Origin: Corticicoccus populi
GTDB lineage: Bacteria > Bacillota > Bacilli > Staphylococcales > Salinicoccaceae
Assembly (NCBI RefSeq): GCF_042686195.1
Contig: NZ_JBHUOQ010000001.1
Location: 620,001 to 684,000 of the forward strand
Length of the DNA: 64,000 nt
Direction of reading: 5' to 3'
In this document: in pieces, positions 41,899-50,700 of the stretch
How positions within the stretch are numbered: the first letter of the stretch is position 1
Layout: the number at the start of each line of letters is the position of its first letter
The notes under the pieces: generated by a model
Told to the model about the DNA's origin: nothing
Seen by the model: the letters and a program-made list of their open reading frames with translations, nothing else
Databases searched by the model: none
Program-made: the position numbers and the translations under genes

Positions 41899-43782
41899 TT
41901 AAGCTTGAATTTCAGGCTTTTTCTTAACAAGTCCGAGAAGTACCGCACTGATTACTGCACCAATCAGAAGTGCAAGTAAGAACATCATTACATTTTCACC
42001 AACACCGACTACAAAGATACCGCCGTGAGGTGCCGGGATAGTTGCCCCGAGTCCGAGTGCCATCGCACCTGCGAGTGCAGAACCAACCATCATTGTCGGA
42101 ATAACTCTAATCGGATCTGCTGCTGCGAATGGGATCGCACCTTCTGTAATAAATGAAAGTCCCATGACAAAGTTTGTCGGTCCTGAAGAACGTTCCATTT
42201 TTGTGAACTTACTTCTAAAAATAATTGTGGATATTGCGATTGCAAGCGGCGGTACCATTCCGCCGATCATTGCTGCTGTAATAGGCTCCGGATTACCCGC
42301 AGTTAATGCCGCAATTCCAAATGCATATGCGGCCTTATTGAAAGGACCACCCATATCAATTGCCATCATTCCACCGAGTAATGCACCTAAAATCACTATA
42401 CTCGAACCACTGAGGTCAAACAAGAAAGAGTTCATTGCTGAATTCAATGCGCCTGCAGGCGGTTCAACAATATAATACATAATAACCCCGGTCAAAAATA
42501 CACCGATTAACGGGTAAAGTAATACTGGTTTAAGGCCTTCAAATGAAGCCGGTAATTTTTCGAGTACTTTTTTAATACCTAGCATTAAATAACCTGCTAG
42601 GAAACCTGCGATCAGACCGCCAAGGAATCCTGATTCCATCACTGATGCCATCAGTCCGCCGACCATACCCGGTGCAAGTCCCGGTCTGTCAGCAATACTC
42701 AATGCGATAAAGCCTGCTAAAATCGGAATCATCAGTTGGAAAGCATTACCACCGATGAAGTTAATCATTTCCGCAATTACATTATATTCTGCATTCGACG
42801 GATCAGCGGATTCAATTCCCCAGAAGAAACTGATTGCAATTAAAATACCACCCGCAACAACAAATGGCAGCATGTTTGATACACCATTCATTAAATGTTT
42901 ATAAATTGTTGCGCCGACACCTTTTTTAGAGTCTTCTGATTCACTCTGGCTGCTGCCGGACCCTTTATAGACACTGCCTTTTTCGTCCAATGTATTTTGA
43001 ATCAGTTCCTGTGGACGTTTCATACCATCTGCAACCGGCACCTCTGTTAAATGTTTACCGCTGAACCGGTCCATTTGAACATTGGTATCTGCTGCAACAA
43101 TCACTCCGACTGCACGGTCAATTTCTTCAGCAGTCAGTTTATTTTTCACACCGCCTGAACCATTAGTCTCAACTTTGATGTCCACATCCATTTCAGCCGC
43201 TTTGTTTTTTAACGCATCTGCTGCCATGTATGTGTGTGCAATTCCTGTCGGACAGGCCGTAACTGCAACGATAAACGGTCTGCTGCTGTCTGCAGGAACC
43301 TCTACAGTTTCTTCCTCATCGGAAACAGAGTCATCAAAATGATTAATCGTATTTAAAATATCATCAGCTGTCTCTGCTTTTAATAATCTTTCTTTCGCTT
43401 CCGGATTCATTAAAATTCCGGAAAGTTTTGCAAGTGCATCCAAATGTGTCGTTGCCTGTCCTTCAGGCGCCGCAATCATAAAGAATAGATGTGCAGGCTG
43501 TCCGTCAAGTGAATCATAATCAATACCTTCTTCACTGCGTCCGAACATGATTGACGGTGTTTTTACTTCTGCTGTCTGAGCATGAGGGATGGCAATACCA
43601 TCGCCGACACCCGTTGTACTTTGTGACTCTCTCTTATGAATCGCAGCTTCAAACTTTTCAGTATCCGTAATTCTGTCTGCATCAAATAAACCATTAACCA
43701 GTTCAGTAATCACATCATTTTTAGAAGCCGAGTTCACATTCATGTTAATCGTTTCTTTTGTTAACAACTCTGTAATTCTCAT
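41899..43782 (-). CDS. fruA: Fructose-specific PTS transporter, EIIABC fusion
   Basis: 627 residues that import fructose as fructose-1-phosphate. Domain order is EIIA (1-145; phosphohistidine H67 in GIAIPHAQT), EIIB (about 168-265; phosphocysteine C177 in TACPTGIAHTYM) and EIIC (about 295-620, about 10 helices). ATG 43782 is preceded by AGAGGTG; a GTG three codons earlier is the alternative. Third gene of fruR-fruK-fruA, 13 bp after fruK, with a strong terminator. Confidence 0.96.
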   Translation of the reverse strand: MRITELLTKETINMNVNSASKNDVITELVNGLFDADRITDTEKFEAAIHKRESQSTTGVGDGIAIPHAQTAEVKTPSIMFGRSEEGIDYDSLDGQPAHLFFMIAAPEGQATTHLDALAKLSGILMNPEAKERLLKAETADDILNTINHFDDSVSDEEETVEVPADSSRPFIVAVTACPTGIAHTYMAADALKNKAAEMDVDIKVETNGSGGVKNKLTAEEIDRAVGVIVAADTNVQMDRFSGKHLTEVPVADGMKRPQELIQNTLDEKGSVYKGSGSSQSESEDSKKGVGATIYKHLMNGVSNMLPFVVAGGILIAISFFWGIESADPSNAEYNVIAEMINFIGGNAFQLMIPILAGFIALSIADRPGLAPGMVGGLMASVMESGFLGGLIAGFLAGYLMLGIKKVLEKLPASFEGLKPVLLYPLIGVFLTGVIMYYIVEPPAGALNSAMNSFLFDLSGSSIVILGALLGGMMAIDMGGPFNKAAYAFGIAALTAGNPEPITAAMIGGMVPPLAIAISTIIFRSKFTKMERSSGPTNFVMGLSFITEGAIPFAAADPIRVIPTMMVGSALAGAMALGLGATIPAPHGGIFVVGVGENVMMFLLALLIGAVISAVLLGLVKKKPEIQA

Positions 43783-43795
43783 GAAATTCACCTCT

Positions 43796-44698
43796 TTATA
43801 TTTTTTCTACTTCAACATTCGGGAACAGGGCCTCTATGTCATCTATCGATGCCAGGTCCTCGTTAAATGCGGTTGCACTCCCGGATGCGATTGAGTATTT
43901 AATCTGTTCCACGATATCTTTATCCTCGTGACTGATAAAACCTGCGACAGTTGAATCTCCTGCACCGACAGAATTGACAAGCACACCGCCAGGATTTGAA
44001 ACTCTGAATTGATGCTCTTTATTTATAAACAATGCACCATCTTTACCAAGAGTCACAAGTACATTTTCAGCACCCTGCTCAATCAAATATTTTGCAGCTT
44101 CAACCACTTCTTCCACCGATTCAAGTGAACGTCCGATAATACCTTCCAACTCAAACTTATTCGGTTTTACAAGATACGGCTGATACTTTAATGTAGATGT
44201 CAGCTTTTCACCTTCTGCATCAATACTGAACGGTACATTCTGTTGATGCAGATGTTCTGCCAGCCGCGCATACAGGGCATCATGACCACTCGGTACACTT
44301 CCAGCAAACACAACATGATCATCAGAATTCAGTTTTTCAATTTGATTGATTAAACTTTGAATATTTTCTTCAGTAATGACAGGACCGCTAGCATTAATTT
44401 CTGTTTCCACTGAGGTTTTCAACTTTACGTTTATCCGCGTGTCACCTTCCACCTCAACGAAATCATGTTGTATGCTTCTTAGATTAAGTTCATCCTTGAT
44501 AAATTCTCCGGTAAAACCGCCGATAAAACCGAGGGCAAGTGTTTCTTTCCCATGCTCTTTAACAATACGTGATACATTGATGCCCTTTCCTCCCGGAAAT
44601 TTCTCAGTCTGATTCGACCGGTTCAACTCACCTTCCTCAAGCTCACTGAGTCTGACGATATAATCGACGGATGGATTAAATGTAACTGTATAAATCAT
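43796..44698 (-). CDS. fruK: 1-phosphofructokinase
   Basis: A 300-residue PfkB-family kinase converting fructose-1-phosphate to fructose-1,6-bisphosphate. The N-terminal FNPSVDYIVRL and GGKGINVSR, and the C-terminal anion hole NSVGAGDSTVAGF with catalytic Asp, are typical. It lies between fruR (2 bp) and fruA (13 bp), so the three are co-transcribed. Confidence 0.95.
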   Translation of the reverse strand: MIYTVTFNPSVDYIVRLSELEEGELNRSNQTEKFPGGKGINVSRIVKEHGKETLALGFIGGFTGEFIKDELNLRSIQHDFVEVEGDTRINVKLKTSVETEINASGPVITEENIQSLINQIEKLNSDDHVVFAGSVPSGHDALYARLAEHLHQQNVPFSIDAEGEKLTSTLKYQPYLVKPNKFELEGIIGRSLESVEEVVEAAKYLIEQGAENVLVTLGKDGALFINKEHQFRVSNPGGVLVNSVGAGDSTVAGFISHEDKDIVEQIKYSIASGSATAFNEDLASIDDIEALFPNVEVEKI

Positions 44699-44700
44699 GA

Positions 44701-45447
44701 CTACTCACCTCCAATTATTTTTGTAATCTTAGCTGCCTCACTAAGAAATTTTGAACTGTTTTTATTGGTAATCAATGCTGCTTCATTTAGTGCGGCAAAC
44801 TGGACAAATGCTGTTTTGTGAAATTTAGAGTGATCCGCAAGAACGAACTTCTGCTTCGACTGCATTATTGCAGTCCTTTTTATATGGCCTTCATCACTGT
44901 CAGGGGTTGAGTACCCATGCTCTAAATCAACACAGTTTGTACCGATAAAACATTTGTCAAAATAAAGATTCTCAAGCTTCTTTATCGCATCATGACCGAC
45001 AATTGCACGTGTAGTCAACTTAACTTTACCACCAAGAAGATACACATAGTATCCTTTTTTTACAAGTATATCAATCAGTGTCATATTGTTAGTGACAATC
45101 GTCAAAGATTCTGCATCAATAAACGGAAGCATTTCATATGTTGTAGTCCCCGCATCAATAAAAACAGTATCTCCATCATCAATCAGTGACGCTGCAAGTT
45201 TACCAATGTATACTTTCTCTTTTAAATTACGAATAGATTTATCAGAAAAAGTCGCTTCTTTCTCAATTTTGTCCAATGTGGCCCCGCCGTGTATACGTGT
45301 TAACAGCCCGGAACTCTCAAGAAAGGTTAAATCCCTTCGGATGGTTGCTTCACTGCTTTCTGTAATATTAACAAAGTCAGCAACACTGCCCGAACTGTGA
45401 CGATTTAAAAATTCCAGTATTAAATCATATCTTTTTTGTGTCAGCAT
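44701..45447 (-). CDS. fruR: DeoR-family regulator of the fructose operon
   Basis: A 248-residue DeoR-type repressor. The N-terminal HTH (MLTQKRYDLILEFL, then SEATIRRDLTFLESSGLL) is followed by a sugar-phosphate-sensing domain (GDTVFIDAGTTTYEM, about 85-99). It heads the fru operon and probably represses it until fructose-1-phosphate accumulates. The start at 45447 matches the family N-terminus and follows GGTGAT; a longer frame extends 7 codons upstream without support. The operator candidates lie directly upstream. Confidence 0.93.
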   Translation of the reverse strand: MLTQKRYDLILEFLNRHSSGSVADFVNITESSEATIRRDLTFLESSGLLTRIHGGATLDKIEKEATFSDKSIRNLKEKVYIGKLAASLIDDGDTVFIDAGTTTYEMLPFIDAESLTIVTNNMTLIDILVKKGYYVYLLGGKVKLTTRAIVGHDAIKKLENLYFDKCFIGTNCVDLEHGYSTPDSDEGHIKRTAIMQSKQKFVLADHSKFHKTAFVQFAALNEAALITNKNSSKFLSEAAKITKIIGGE

Positions 45448-45463
45448 CTCTATCACCGTCTTA

Positions 45464-45520
45464 ATCATAACATTTTAGACAATCATATTCAATCACATTC
45501 AATCAATTATAATCAAAATA
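45464..45520 (-). promoter_or_regulatory. fruR promoter with 10-bp-phased operator repeats
   Basis: On the minus strand TTGAAT (45492-45487), 17 bp, TATGAT (45469-45464). AATCA recurs exactly every 10 bp on the plus strand at 45481, 45491, 45501 and 45511, with a fifth at 45463, two turns from the first (18 bp). TGATT in helical phase over the -35 and upstream is the pattern expected of DeoR-family binding. Confidence 0.75.
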
Positions 45521-45530
45521 ATTTAAAAAA

Positions 45531-45560
45531 AGAGGACCTTTCTAATTAGAAAGGTCCTCT
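45531..45560 (-). terminator. Terminator of the flotillin operon
   Basis: A perfect 30-bp palindrome with 15-nt arms (AGAGGACCTTTCTAA and its inverse), followed on the minus strand by TTTTTTT. It lies 6 bp after the stop codon at 45567. Confidence 0.93.
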
Positions 45561-45566
45561 GATTCA

Positions 45567-46268
45567 TTATCTTCTAGACTTCGGCTTACCTAAAATTTCA
45601 CTGAAAATAATACCATTAACTACTGCACGCTGATCAAATGATAAATCTTTTTTTGTAACATGCTTTCTCCCGGACCTATTTCTTTTGTGAGACTGCGTCC
45701 GGTCGTCACCATATTGATAACGCACCTGTTCAGCAACATCTCTGCCAATTCCTGATGTGCGGGTCTCTTTTTTGGGACCTTGGTTTCTGGAATAGCCCTC
45801 ACTGTATACTGCCTGCTTTGATTCAGCAGCACGTTTACTGTGTTCAGTCCGGTAACCCCGGTTATTTTTTTGAAAATCACGTTTATTTCTCTCTCCTGAA
45901 GAATTACGTTCACTTCTGGAGTTCTGAACTTCCTTGACTTTCTTCTCTGCTTCCTGCTGCATACGACGCGATTCTTCAGTTCGTCTTGTTGTCTCTGACT
46001 GTCTGCCGGACGGACGTTGTTCTTCTTCAGTACCCATGGCTTTGTCATATTCTCTTTTAAACTCGCGTTTTAAATCTTCAAAAATACCTTTGGAACCTGA
46101 TGATTCATCCCGGTTTTCCGGCTGACGCCGCCTTGGTGCAGAGTTGCTCCGGCGTTCCATCTTACTCGGATCAATGTTTCTTTGACCCTCTTTTTCTTTA
46201 TTTGCCCTGCTTGCAATAGTTGAATATATGATACCACCAACAATGATTAATATTGGTAAGAGTTCCAT
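45567..46268 (-). CDS. Membrane-anchored disordered basic protein of the flotillin operon
   Basis: 233 residues. A single N-terminal helix (MELLPILIIVGGIIYSTIAS) is followed by about 180 residues rich in Arg, Lys, Glu, Ser and Gln with almost no hydrophobics, predicted disordered with coiled-coil potential (about 60-125). The short C-terminal block (FDQRAVVNGIIFSEILGKPK) is the only ordered-looking part. Comparable proteins with this C-terminal block occur next to floA in other staphylococci, to my recollection. It starts 11 bp after floA and ends at the operon terminator, suggesting a role in flotillin microdomains. No enzymatic motif. Confidence 0.75.
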   Translation of the reverse strand: MELLPILIIVGGIIYSTIASRANKEKEGQRNIDPSKMERRSNSAPRRRQPENRDESSGSKGIFEDLKREFKREYDKAMGTEEEQRPSGRQSETTRRTEESRRMQQEAEKKVKEVQNSRSERNSSGERNKRDFQKNNRGYRTEHSKRAAESKQAVYSEGYSRNQGPKKETRTSGIGRDVAEQVRYQYGDDRTQSHKRNRSGRKHVTKKDLSFDQRAVVNGIIFSEILGKPKSRR

Positions 46269-46279
46269 AATATCACGAC

Positions 46280-47284
46280 CTATTCTTCGTCTTCACGAGA
46301 CGGATTAGTCATCTTGTTGATTGAGTCCCTCATATTTGTATCTGCTTCAACATTTTTAAGGTTATAGTAATCCTGAACACCGATGTTACCACTTTCAAGT
46401 GCGCTGGCAAATGCAAGAGGTACTTTGGATTCTGCTTCAACCACTTTTGCTCTCATTTCTTCAACGCGCGCTTTCATCTCCTGCTCTTTGGCAACAGCCA
46501 TTGCGCGGCGCTCTTCGGCTTTCGCCTGAGCGATGTTCTTATCAGCAACTGCCTGCTCAGTCTGCAGGTCGGCACCAATGTTTTTACCGATATCCACATC
46601 GGCAATATCAATTGAAAGAATCTCAAATGCTGTACCGGAATCAAGACCTTTTGACAATACAGTCTGTGAGATACTGTCCGGATTTTCAAGCACTTCTTTA
46701 TGGCGCTGTGATGAACCAATTGTTGAAATAACACCCTCACCTACACGGGCAATAATTGTTTCTTCACCTGCACCACCGACAAGTCTTTCAATGTTTGCAC
46801 GTACAGTAATACGTGCTTTTGCTTTCACTTCAATACCGTCAACCGCAACACCGGCAATAAATGGTGTTTCAATCACTTTAGGGTTTACGCTCATTTGAAC
46901 GGCTTCCAGTACGTCACGTCCGGCAAGGTCAATTGCCGCACAACGTTCAAATGTCAGATTAATGTCCGCACGCTGTGCAGCAATCAGTGCATCAACGACA
47001 CGGTCAACGTTACCTCCGGCAAGGAAATGCGCCTCAAGCTGGTTTGTCTTCAGCTTAATCCCTGCTTTATGTGCTTTGATTAAAGGTTCAATTACACGTT
47101 TCGGTTTAACACGTCTTAATCTCATACCTACAAGTGTGAACAATCCAACCTTAACTCCTGCAGCTACTGCAGAAATCCACAGGCCGACAGGAACAAATGA
47201 CAGCAGGAATGCAAAAGCGATGAGAACAATAACAATCAGGAATATAACCGTTAATGCTCCACCCGTAATAAACATTAAATCCAT
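46280..47284 (-). CDS. floA: Flotillin-like protein FloA
   Basis: A 334-residue UPF0365 flotillin. An N-terminal membrane hairpin (about 3-50) is followed by the PHB/SPFH domain, then an Ala/Glu-rich coiled coil (about 225-300; AEERRAMAVAKEQEMKARVE) that drives oligomerisation. FloA organises functional membrane microdomains affecting membrane fluidity and protein complexes. It follows nfeD by 26 bp, the standard pairing. Confidence 0.96.
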   Translation of the reverse strand: MDLMFITGGALTVIFLIVIVLIAFAFLLSFVPVGLWISAVAAGVKVGLFTLVGMRLRRVKPKRVIEPLIKAHKAGIKLKTNQLEAHFLAGGNVDRVVDALIAAQRADINLTFERCAAIDLAGRDVLEAVQMSVNPKVIETPFIAGVAVDGIEVKAKARITVRANIERLVGGAGEETIIARVGEGVISTIGSSQRHKEVLENPDSISQTVLSKGLDSGTAFEILSIDIADVDIGKNIGADLQTEQAVADKNIAQAKAEERRAMAVAKEQEMKARVEEMRAKVVEAESKVPLAFASALESGNIGVQDYYNLKNVEADTNMRDSINKMTNPSREDEE

Positions 47285-47310
47285 ATTAAATTCTCTCCTT
47301 TAATATAGTT

Positions 47311-47997
47311 CTATTCTTCTACCGGTCTTACTACGATTCTTGTACCTTCAACAAATATAATTTTAACTTCCACATTCCCTGCAATGTAAGAACCTTCTGC
47401 CACAGCATCAATACGACGATCATCAAGACGAATCGTTCCAGACGGCCTGAGTGGGGTAATTGTTTTTGCAATTTTGCCTAATAATTCCGAACGGTCATCA
47501 AATGATGTATAACCCGATTCCTTATCTGTTGAATCACTCAGTATTAGACGGCTGAAAAACGGAAGTCTTCTTTTATTATTTTTTTTCACAAGTATCACCC
47601 ACAATATAATCGCTATAATTAAAATAAAAAGTAAGAAAATGCTGTATAAAAGTATATTTCCACTGACAAGGAGTATACTGATCAATATCATAAACATCCC
47701 TAATACACCAAGGAATGTGCCGAGTATAAAAAACTCAAGCATAATCAACAGTGCACCCAGTCCGAAAAGAAATAAGCCACTGATATTGTGACCGTCAGTT
47801 AACAAATGACCAGCATAAAAAATGATGATTGATGTAAATGCCACTACACCAAATAAGTTAATGTTTGTTGAAAACACCTGTAACACAATACCAATAAAGA
47901 ATAAAGCCAATAATATAAAGGCAATCACAGGACTTGTAACAACATCACGAAATGTTGTGATTGTGCTACTCATTATTAACATCTCTGTTAACGCCAT
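47311..47997 (-). CDS. nfeD: NfeD-family membrane protein
   Basis: A 228-residue protein with four to five helices (to about 150) and a C-terminal OB-fold NfeD domain (about 170-228; GTIRLDDRRIDAVAEG). It is the usual operon partner of flotillin-like proteins and helps FloA in membrane organisation. ATG 47997 is chosen because TTGGAGGGG lies 7 nt upstream; the frame extends 12 codons further without an RBS. Confidence 0.92.
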   Translation of the reverse strand: MALTEMLIMSSTITTFRDVVTSPVIAFILLALFFIGIVLQVFSTNINLFGVVAFTSIIIFYAGHLLTDGHNISGLFLFGLGALLIMLEFFILGTFLGVLGMFMILISILLVSGNILLYSIFLLFILIIAIILWVILVKKNNKRRLPFFSRLILSDSTDKESGYTSFDDRSELLGKIAKTITPLRPSGTIRLDDRRIDAVAEGSYIAGNVEVKIIFVEGTRIVVRPVEE

Positions 47998-48136
47998 GAT
48001 AATCCCCTCCAATCTAATTATACATATAATCATCTTAAAAATAAACGAAACCGTAACGGTTTATGTATAAAAATTAATTTTTAATACATTTCTTAAAATT
48101 TTGTAATTGAATTTCGAAAAGATATATTATAAAAAA

Positions 48137-48161
48137 AGACAACACCAGTCAGGTGCTGTCT
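48137..48161 (-). terminator. Terminator of rpsU
   Basis: AGACAGCACC pairs with GGTGTTGTCT (one G-T) on the minus strand, followed by TTTTTTT. It ends about 30 bp past the rpsU stop. Confidence 0.85.
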
Positions 48162-48190
48162 CTATATTAAATTACCCGAGGGAGGTCGGA

Positions 48191-48367
48191 TTATTTAAAT
48201 TTACGCTTACGAGCTGCCTCAGATTTTTTCTTACGCTTCACACTTGGCTTTTCGTAATATTCTCTTTTACGAACTTCTTGAATCGTACCGCTTTTAGAAA
48301 CTGTACGCTTGAAACGACGCAATGCATCCTCAATTGATTCATTATTTCTAACAACTGTTTTAGACAT
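48191..48367 (-). CDS. rpsU: Small ribosomal subunit protein bS21
   Basis: A 58-residue, strongly basic protein starting MSKTVVRNNESIEDALRRFK and ending in a Lys/Arg-rich tail (KKKSEAARKRKFK). bS21 binds the 30S platform near the anti-Shine-Dalgarno end. GGAGGG lies 7 nt before the ATG; the longer frame upstream crosses this RBS and is not used. It has its own promoter and terminator and is therefore expressed apart from deoC/mtaB. Confidence 0.96.
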   Translation of the reverse strand: MSKTVVRNNESIEDALRRFKRTVSKSGTIQEVRKREYYEKPSVKRKKKSEAARKRKFK

Positions 48368-48406
48368 TAATTTTCCCTCCCTCCGAATAAACACATGCAA
48401 CATTAA

Positions 48407-48461
48407 ACATAGAATTAACTATGTACTCACACATTATAATATAAGTCTTTTTTTCGGTCAA
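48407..48461 (-). promoter_or_regulatory. rpsU promoter and leader hairpin
   Basis: TTGACC (48461-48456), 17 bp, TATAAT (48438-48433) on the minus strand is a near-consensus promoter starting just after the deoC stop. The 60-nt leader holds ACATAG-TTAATT-CTATGT (48424-48407), a 6-bp stem without a T-run, possibly regulatory. Confidence 0.78.
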
Positions 48462-48468
48462 CTTTATT

Positions 48469-49134
48469 TTAATAATCTTCTTTTGAAATGCCGCCGTTAA
48501 TGATTTCTTTACCGCTTGAAGCTCCTATGCGTGTTGCTCCGCTGTCAATCATCTGTTTGGCATCTTCAAACGAACGGACACCGCCGCTTGCTTTAACACC
48601 CATTTCTTCTCCGACAGTCAGACGCATTAAAGCGACATCTTCAGCTTTAGCACCTTCTCCGTTGAATCCTGTAGATGTCTTAACAAAATCTGCACCGCAT
48701 TTCTTCGCAATCTGGCATGCAGTAACAATTTCATCACTCGTTAAAAGTGCAGTTTCAATAATTACTTTTACCAGTGTATCTTCCCCTGCAGCATCACAAA
48801 CCGCTTTAATATCATTATAAATATAATCTGTATTTCCGGATTTCAATGCACCGATATTAATAACCATATCAACTTCATCAGCACCGTTTTGAATAGCGTT
48901 CATTGTTTCAAACGCTTTAACTTCGGGCGTTGTCGCACCAAGAGGAAAACCGACAACTGTACATACTTTTACATCAGTTTCTTTAAGCAGTTCACTTGCT
49001 GTAGTTACCCACGTCGGATTAATACAGACACTGAAAAAGTCAAATTCCTTGGCTTCTTCACATAATTCAAAGATTTCATCCTGAGTTGAAGCAGGTTTTA
49101 ATAAAGTATGATCAATATATTTTGATAAGTTCAT
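48469..49134 (-). CDS. deoC: Deoxyribose-phosphate aldolase
   Basis: A 221-residue class I aldolase that splits 2-deoxyribose-5-phosphate into glyceraldehyde-3-phosphate and acetaldehyde in nucleoside breakdown. The Schiff-base lysine is K152 in DFVKTSTGF; the other active-site Asp is in YIDHTLL or DEVDMVIN, and ASGGVRS is the phosphate loop. It follows mtaB by 16 bp with RBS TTGGAGG. Confidence 0.95.
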   Translation of the reverse strand: MNLSKYIDHTLLKPASTQDEIFELCEEAKEFDFFSVCINPTWVTTASELLKETDVKVCTVVGFPLGATTPEVKAFETMNAIQNGADEVDMVINIGALKSGNTDYIYNDIKAVCDAAGEDTLVKVIIETALLTSDEIVTACQIAKKCGADFVKTSTGFNGEGAKAEDVALMRLTVGEEMGVKASGGVRSFEDAKQMIDSGATRIGASSGKEIINGGISKEDY

Positions 49135-49150
49135 TTTGATTCCTCCAAAT

Positions 49151-50503
49151 TTAAATTGTTCTTTCTAAATAAGCATATGTTTTTATCATCGGCTTTTCCA
49201 GTACTCTGACAACTTCGCCTTTACTTACGGGATAGCCTGGTTCAGTAATTTTCACTTTAACCAGTTCACCGGTCAGTGATTCGTCACCATCGACTTCAAT
49301 TTTCAGGTAATTATCTGAATGTCCGATAAGCTTGCCGTCCTTCATTTCCTCAGGAATGATTTCCAGAACACCATCTTTAAACTGCTCAGCATAACTTTGT
49401 GCAAGTTCCTTGTTTAAATCGAGCAGACGATGGACTCTTTCATTTTTAGTTTCATTGTCAATCTGATCTGTCATTCTTGCAGCAGGTGTCCCTGTACGGA
49501 TTGAGTACGGGAATACGTGTAGTTCGGAAAAATGGTGTTTACGGATGAAATCATATGTCTCCATAAACTCCTCTTCAGTTTCACCCGGAAAACCGACGAT
49601 TACATCACTTGTGATTGCAACGTTCGGCATAATTTCCTTTAATTTTATAATACGGGATTCAAAGAATTCCATAGTATATTTTCTGCGCATTCTTTTTAAT
49701 ACAGTATCACTGCCGGACTGAATTGGGATATGAAGGTGTCGTACAATTTTGTTTGAGTCATTAATGACATCAATGACTTCATCTGTTAACTGGCTTGCTT
49801 CAATACTGGAAATACGCAGACGGTTTAAACCGTCTACTTCCTCAAGGTCACGAAGAAGCTGTGCTAGATTGTAGTCTTTTAAATCTTCGCCGTAGCCGCC
49901 GGTATGAATACCCGTTAAAACGATTTCTTTATATCCTTCATCTACAAGTGTCTGTGCCTGTTCTACTACCTTCTCAGGATCTCTGGAACGCATCAGGCCG
50001 CGTGCCCATGGGATAATACAGAACGTGCAGAAGTTATTACAGCCTTCCTGTATCTTTAACGTCGCACGGGTCCGGTCTGTAAAATACGGCACATCCATCT
50101 CTTCATATGTGCGTTTTTTCATGATGTTTTTAACACCGTTAATCGGTTCGCGTTCTTTATGATACTGGTCTACATATGAAAGCAGCTTATCCCTGTCTTC
50201 TGTACCGATAATAATATCAACACCAGGAATGTCCATAATTTCTTTTGGTGACGTCTGGGCGTAACAGCCGGTTACTGCAATGACGGCATCCGGATTCTGA
50301 CGAATGGCACGACGGATGACCTGGCGGCTCTTTTTGTCCCCTGTATTTGTTACAGTGCAGGTGTTCACAACAAATACATCTGCATTCTGTTCGAAATCCA
50401 CACGCTCATAGCCATCGTTTTTAAACACCTGCCACATCGCTTCTGTTTCATAATGATTTACTTTGCAGCCAAGTGTATGAAATGCAATTGTTCTATTAGT
50501 CAT
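49151..50503 (-). CDS. mtaB: tRNA (N6-threonylcarbamoyladenosine(37)-C2)-methylthiotransferase
   Basis: A 450-residue radical-SAM enzyme turning t6A37 into ms2t6A37 in ANN-decoding tRNAs. The N-terminal UPF0004 domain supplies cluster cysteines C13, C49 and C80; the radical-SAM CxxxCxxC is C155/C159/C162 (CNNFCTFCIIPW). A TRAM domain lies at the C-terminus. In most Bacillales mtaB directly follows rsmE; here about 10 kb lies between, and mtaB must have its own promoter in 50504-50636. Confidence 0.95.
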   Translation of the reverse strand: MTNRTIAFHTLGCKVNHYETEAMWQVFKNDGYERVDFEQNADVFVVNTCTVTNTGDKKSRQVIRRAIRQNPDAVIAVTGCYAQTSPKEIMDIPGVDIIIGTEDRDKLLSYVDQYHKEREPINGVKNIMKKRTYEEMDVPYFTDRTRATLKIQEGCNNFCTFCIIPWARGLMRSRDPEKVVEQAQTLVDEGYKEIVLTGIHTGGYGEDLKDYNLAQLLRDLEEVDGLNRLRISSIEASQLTDEVIDVINDSNKIVRHLHIPIQSGSDTVLKRMRRKYTMEFFESRIIKLKEIMPNVAITSDVIVGFPGETEEEFMETYDFIRKHHFSELHVFPYSIRTGTPAARMTDQIDNETKNERVHRLLDLNKELAQSYAEQFKDGVLEIIPEEMKDGKLIGHSDNYLKIEVDGDESLTGELVKVKITEPGYPVSKGEVVRVLEKPMIKTYAYLERTI

Positions 50504-50636
50504 AACATCAAATCTTTCTACATTTATTAATAGGATAACTTAAAATATGATAGCACTTTTACAGCCTTCATTCAATCTCAAGGCAGTAAATCTTCTGCAA
50601 AGCAACAATTTAAAACATCATTATGTAGGAAATAAA

Positions 50637-50670
50637 AAAACAGAAGCACCTTTGTATATGCTTCTGTTTT
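50637..50670 (-). terminator. Terminator of the permease gene / end of the allantoate cluster
   Basis: AAAACAGAAGCA pairs with TGCTTCTGTTTT around a 10-nt loop, followed by TTTATTT on the minus strand. Confidence 0.88.
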
Positions 50671-50700
50671 AAAACGGTAATATTCACTTGTCATGCTTTC

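Noticed and set aside
42164..42475. 103-codon open frame antisense to the EIIC part of fruA
   Set aside because: Hydrophobic-looking only because it mirrors the membrane domain codons; no RBS or promoter.
46962..47303. 113-codon open frame antisense to floA
   Set aside because: Compositionally a shadow of the conserved floA frame; no RBS, and floA is unquestionably the gene.
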